Shown here one piece after another: positions 59,877-64,000 of a DNA stretch of 64,000 nucleotides. Origin of the DNA: Aphidius gifuensis. Its lineage: Eukaryota > Arthropoda > Insecta > Hymenoptera > Braconidae. The position numbers and the translations under genes were made by a program. The notes under the pieces are model-generated. The model saw only the letters and a program-made list of their open reading frames with translations, made no database searches and was not told the origin of the DNA. Location: contig NC_057788.1 in assembly GCF_014905175.1 (NCBI RefSeq), forward strand, positions 25,390,154-25,454,153. The letters run 5' to 3'. The number at the start of each line of letters is the position of its first letter. Position 1 is the first letter of the stretch.

Positions 59877-62800
59877 TCAAGAGCAAAAAAAAATAAGATT
59901 CTGTGTGTTTTTTTTTTTTGCTCCGGAAGACGAAGGTAAGTGAAGAGTTGGCCACGATCACGTAACGACTGTGCGAAAAAAAAATAAAAAAAAACGATGT
60001 AACTATTGAAATATAAAAAAATATATATATAAACAGGAAAGTGACTAGTTGAACTGAGGACTATCTGTGAAAAGTGTGCCCTTTATAAAACCAAACTAAG
60101 GCGCTATGTAAGGTTTCACGTTCCAAAAGAGGTTTGGCAAAATTCCAAAATCAAGTGAATCACCACAAAAAAAAAATATATATATACAAAATAACGGCCT
60201 AATTTTACTGCATAGATTTAAAAAACTTGGTAAAATTTTTTGGGCTAAAATCCAGGTAACATTTAACTTTTTGTCTAGCTAACATAAATTTTTTAAAAAA
60301 ATATTTAAAATTTACATTAGCTGTAAACACACGCGACTCAAAGTAAATAAAAAATAAATATGTTATCAAAATGTCAAAAGAAAAAATAAAATATGAGACA
60401 CAATAAAAAAAAAAACAATTTTCAAATTGATATTTCTAAAAATATTGTATTGCCTTGAATTAAATATTTTTATTTTTAATATTTTATCAAATGATTATCA
60501 GTTATATCAACTTGTATGGCTTTTTAAAGTTTGTTATAAAATTACTAGTAAAATAAAATGATGTTAAAAGCTTTGACAAACTGGTTGGTTAGCAAATAAT
60601 TTTGTTCGTCCAACTGATTTTAAAGTTTTGCTGCTGATTCAGCGAAAAATATATATAGATATATAAAATTATTACATTTTTATACTTTATCGATTTTTTT
60701 TTATTTTAAAAAATTATTTTATATGAAAATTTATTTATTTTTGATAATAATCATGGCATTAATAGGATTGTATCATTCTTGGAAACAAAGATTGCATTTA
60801 ATTAAATTAATTTCTATAAAAGTAAAAATATATACAGAAGTAAAAATAATTAAAAAGTCACTTGTGAATAATAATTACAAAACTTTTTGTATCTGTCTTG
60901 TCTTTTCACTTGTTAACAATTAAAAAGAAAAGAAAAAAAACAACAGCAACACTTATGCCAATTGACTAATTTTTAAACGTTTCAATATAAAAAAAGTTAT
61001 TCGATTGATTTTGATGTTTTTTTTTAAGTGGAAATAGTGGTTAATGGTCAGACCAGAAAAGCTATTCATCAAAAATTTAGCTGATATCATGAAATTGACT
61101 CTAAATGAAAATTTCGTGAGGTAAATAACTGGTATAATTGCAATGACTTTACAAAGATTAAAAATAATTTATAAATTTCACAATGATTGTAAATTTTTTT
61201 TAAATTATAATATTGTTTATAGATTATTTATTTATAATTTTTTTTATCAAGTGAACAAGTAGAAGTTTTTAATATTTCGAAAAAAAAATATTTATACAAT
61301 ATAAATTTTTATTTACTACTTTGTTTTTCGTTTGAACGTGTATATAATAATATAAGTTGTTAATTAGTGGCAGGGTGATGCTTTAACCGTTTGAGATTTC
61401 CGTTAAAATTGCCTTAATAAGAGTGAGATAACACAAAATTTCTTAATGTCATCATTTACGCGACCTCTACTGGTTCAAACAATTTTCCACTCTCACCACA
61501 CCATCAGGACTTTTATTTCTATCCCTTTCTTGAGTGTCACTGTAAAAGCCAATTAGCTCAACCGAACCCGAGATACTTTTTTGCTACTTTTATAACAACG
61601 TAATGTTTTATAAAAAAAAAAAAATATACAAACTACTACTACTGCAACTTGTTTTATGTACATAACAGTCCCCTTTTATTTTTTTTATTTTTTATTTTTT
61701 TTTTTTTTTCGTCTTTGACACTGAATCAATGATATATATATTTTTTTTTTATTTTTATACTATAGATATAAAAATTTCTTAATTTTATTATTTAACTGTA
61801 TAACTTTTCTTTTTAAATAACAGTATTTTTAATTTTTTTTTTTTTCGACTCAATTTTATCAAGAATTTCTGTAATTTATATAAAATTATTTGAAAAGTTT
61901 TAAACAATTCCAAAATTAATTTTCAATTAATTATTTGTATTTTTTTTTTTTTTTTTAACTTTTATATATAAAATCATAAAATTGAATGTTGCCATTTTAG
62001 AAAATTCAGTGGTAAATTTAAAAAAATTAAAAAAAAAAACTTTTTTTTCAAATGAAAATTCAAACTAAGAATAAGAAATATTATTACTAAATAATGTTAT
62101 GTGTATTTTGGCATAAGATAATTTTAATTCTGTTTGTAAAAATTTAAGAATGACTAAAAACTATATTTGGAACAAATTTTTATTTTTATTTTGATTGCAA
62201 GTCTTTTAAAACACTAAAATTTATGACTCACAAAGACATTTAAAATTATCAAAGTATATATATTATACATTTAACAACACCCATATGTGTATCTTGAATT
62301 TAAACATTTGATTAAAATAGTTGTTGGAAGTTTTAATGTTATCTTCAGTACTTTGAGTTTAAAATAGATAAATAAAATAAAAATATTTGTAAATAAGATT
62401 TAAATCTGTCAAATAAAAAAAATCATTCATAAAAATAATAATAAAAGACTGTTGTACAAATAAATACTAAAAGTTTCGTGACTCTATGATTAATCAATAA
62501 CAATCAGATTCACCAATGATTGATGACAATCTCTCGACATTGGATATATAAAATCGAGCATGTACAACATTTATTTTCTCGTTTAAATCTTATCAGATTA
62601 TAATGATACATTCAACATGACTCAACAATATCTCCTACTATTTATTTATTTATTAATTTATTCATCTATTATCTAAGTTGATTATTTCTATTATTAAAAA
62701 TTACATTAAACACTGTGTTGAATATAAATATATTATTTGTGATAACAAAATGATTATTAAAGTAAAAATTTATTCAACCATATATTAATCAATGATCAGA

Positions 62801-64000
62801 TTTGTATAATGTAAATTTACCTGTAAATAATATATTGATATGTTGCATACTAAAGCTATCTAACTATAATAATTTAATAATATATTGAAGATTAAATTCA
62901 ACACTGGCATATACTTCAATGAAAATTATTTTTAAATATACAATTTAATCTGAATATTAATGTCAAAGTAGTTATAATATAATCAAATATTATCTTTAAT
63001 ATTTTTTGTTTATAAAAAATTATTTTAAAATTATATATAATTAGGGTTATTTCAACACGAAACTGCACTTTATTTTTCACGGTGAATTTTAATGATTTGC
63101 GTTTTATATATTCTAAAAACTAAATATTAAGCACTCTTTAACTTACAACGTCTGCTAAATAAAAAGTTAATGAAGCTTTTCACCTGACCCCGTCACGCTT
63201 TTACCATAATGAAATTGGAATTTTTAATTTACCATTTGAAAAAATGAAAAAAAAAAAAAAAAGACTAAGTATACTATTTTCATATATAACGTTTTGTTTT
63301 AAAACAATGAAAAACATGAATTTTATTTTATATTTTCACAATTGATTTTCAGGTCATCAGTAGTGGTCAAATAGTAGGGATAAAACGACAACAGGAATTT
63401 ATAGTTTTACTAGAAAATATAGTGGTAGCTGATTGTTAATCTGATCACGAAACAACAATTCTAGTCTTCCGACCCGAGATATAATTTTCCAAGTGGATAA
63501 ATTCTAAGCGCTGATCGTGGTAAGTTTAATTTTCATTATTATAAAATACGTATATACTGTTAAACAATTTTCATTAAAATATAAATTAATTATTTAGTAA
63601 CTCATATATATATTAATTTCTTTATAATAATTTGAAGTATTATATTACAGTAAAGTTTATTTGACTTGTATGAATTTTATCAATATGATTTTACCAATTG
63701 AATTTATTAGTTTCCAAAGAAAATAGAGAAAAAAAAAAAGAGTCAAGTTTCATACAATTATATATACCGTATATATGAAATAAGAGTTTTTGAGTTATAT
63801 GAAATGGGAAAATAGTTTGAAATGGGGTGAGTGAGTAACAGCAGGTAATCAAGCACCATCCCATTTCACAGCACTGACCCAACTTGTTTGCATGCTTCTG
63901 TACAAGTTGCCATAAGTGCAACCCTAAACGTTCCCATATAACGAAGTAATGACTAAGTGCAAAATAGGCCGTTACGTAGAAACTTGTCAAGAGCACATAT
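59877..64000 (+). repeat. Long direct repeat, copy 2
   Basis: This is the same-orientation copy of 1-4114 (offset 59876 at the start and 59886 at the end, so about 10 bp of net indel). It runs to the window edge and probably beyond. Confidence 0.95.
63353..63519 (+). other. Candidate untranslated exon, second copy
   Basis: This is the counterpart of 3462-3628, with the same acceptor, the same donor and exactly the same 167-nt length. The donor matching position 60 is at 59935/59936. Confidence 0.4.

Noticed and set aside
59635..59943. 102-codon ORF rich in F
   Set aside because: It is mostly encoded by T-runs and extends into the repeat copy without a domain.
1..64000. CRISPR arrays, bacterial operons or ribosome binding sites
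   Set aside because: The window is clearly eukaryotic (spliced genes, pol III tRNA, LINE, Helitron-like and EnSpm elements); regularly spaced repeats here belong to TE tandem arrays without unique spacers.
1..64000. Circular molecule assembled with overlapping ends
   Set aside because: The end repeats differ by real substitutions and the window is an arbitrary cut of a larger scaffold, so simple circular overlap is unlikely.

Overview
This is an AT-rich eukaryotic window with GT-AG introns, long A/T homopolymers and dense nested transposable elements. The two conserved host genes, an axonemal dynein assembly factor and a lysyl-tRNA synthetase, together with the base composition and short introns fit an insect, probably a hymenopteran such as a parasitoid wasp. 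The species assignment is inference only.

Layout. Positions 1-4114 are repeated almost identically and in the same orientation at 59877-64000. Both copies carry the same candidate untranslated exons of a plus-strand transcript. From 4.1 to 18 kb the window is mostly AT-rich non-coding DNA, with a few candidate exons and one real tRNA-Thr(TGT) at 13222. From 18.0 to 22.0 kb sits a compact divergent pair: DNAAF6/PIH1D3 (minus, 4 exons, 191 aa) and cytosolic-type LysRS (plus, 4 exons, 586 aa), only 219 bp apart. A possible two-exon 31-aa gene follows. A broken, 3'-truncated two-ORF LINE occupies 23.5-27.2 kb.

From about 27.2 to 54.9 kb lies a very large mobile-element complex. Two inverted arms of at least 6.4-6.7 kb (28972-35640 and 48476-54891) flank a unique core with two convergent multi-exon genes. 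One is an EnSpm/CACTA-type (tnp2-like) transposase of about 923 aa on the minus strand. The other is an unrecognised protein of about 500 aa on the plus strand. The promoter region and first exon of BOTH genes lie inside the arms, so the two proteins start with the same residues. Their second exons are also homologous, although the introns around them have diverged. All exon junctions I could trace keep phase. The arms and one transposase intron are filled with nested non-autonomous elements: a Helitron-like element inside a palindromic MITE, several families with CCC-starting inverted ends, arrays of short palindromes, and tRNA-like A/B-box modules. The right arm runs into a 100-N assembly gap at 54892.

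The sequence after the gap (54992-59876) shows no gene and leads into the second copy of the window's opening 4.1 kb. Together with the gap, this suggests either a tandem duplication of about 60 kb or two haplotypes joined in tandem by scaffolding.
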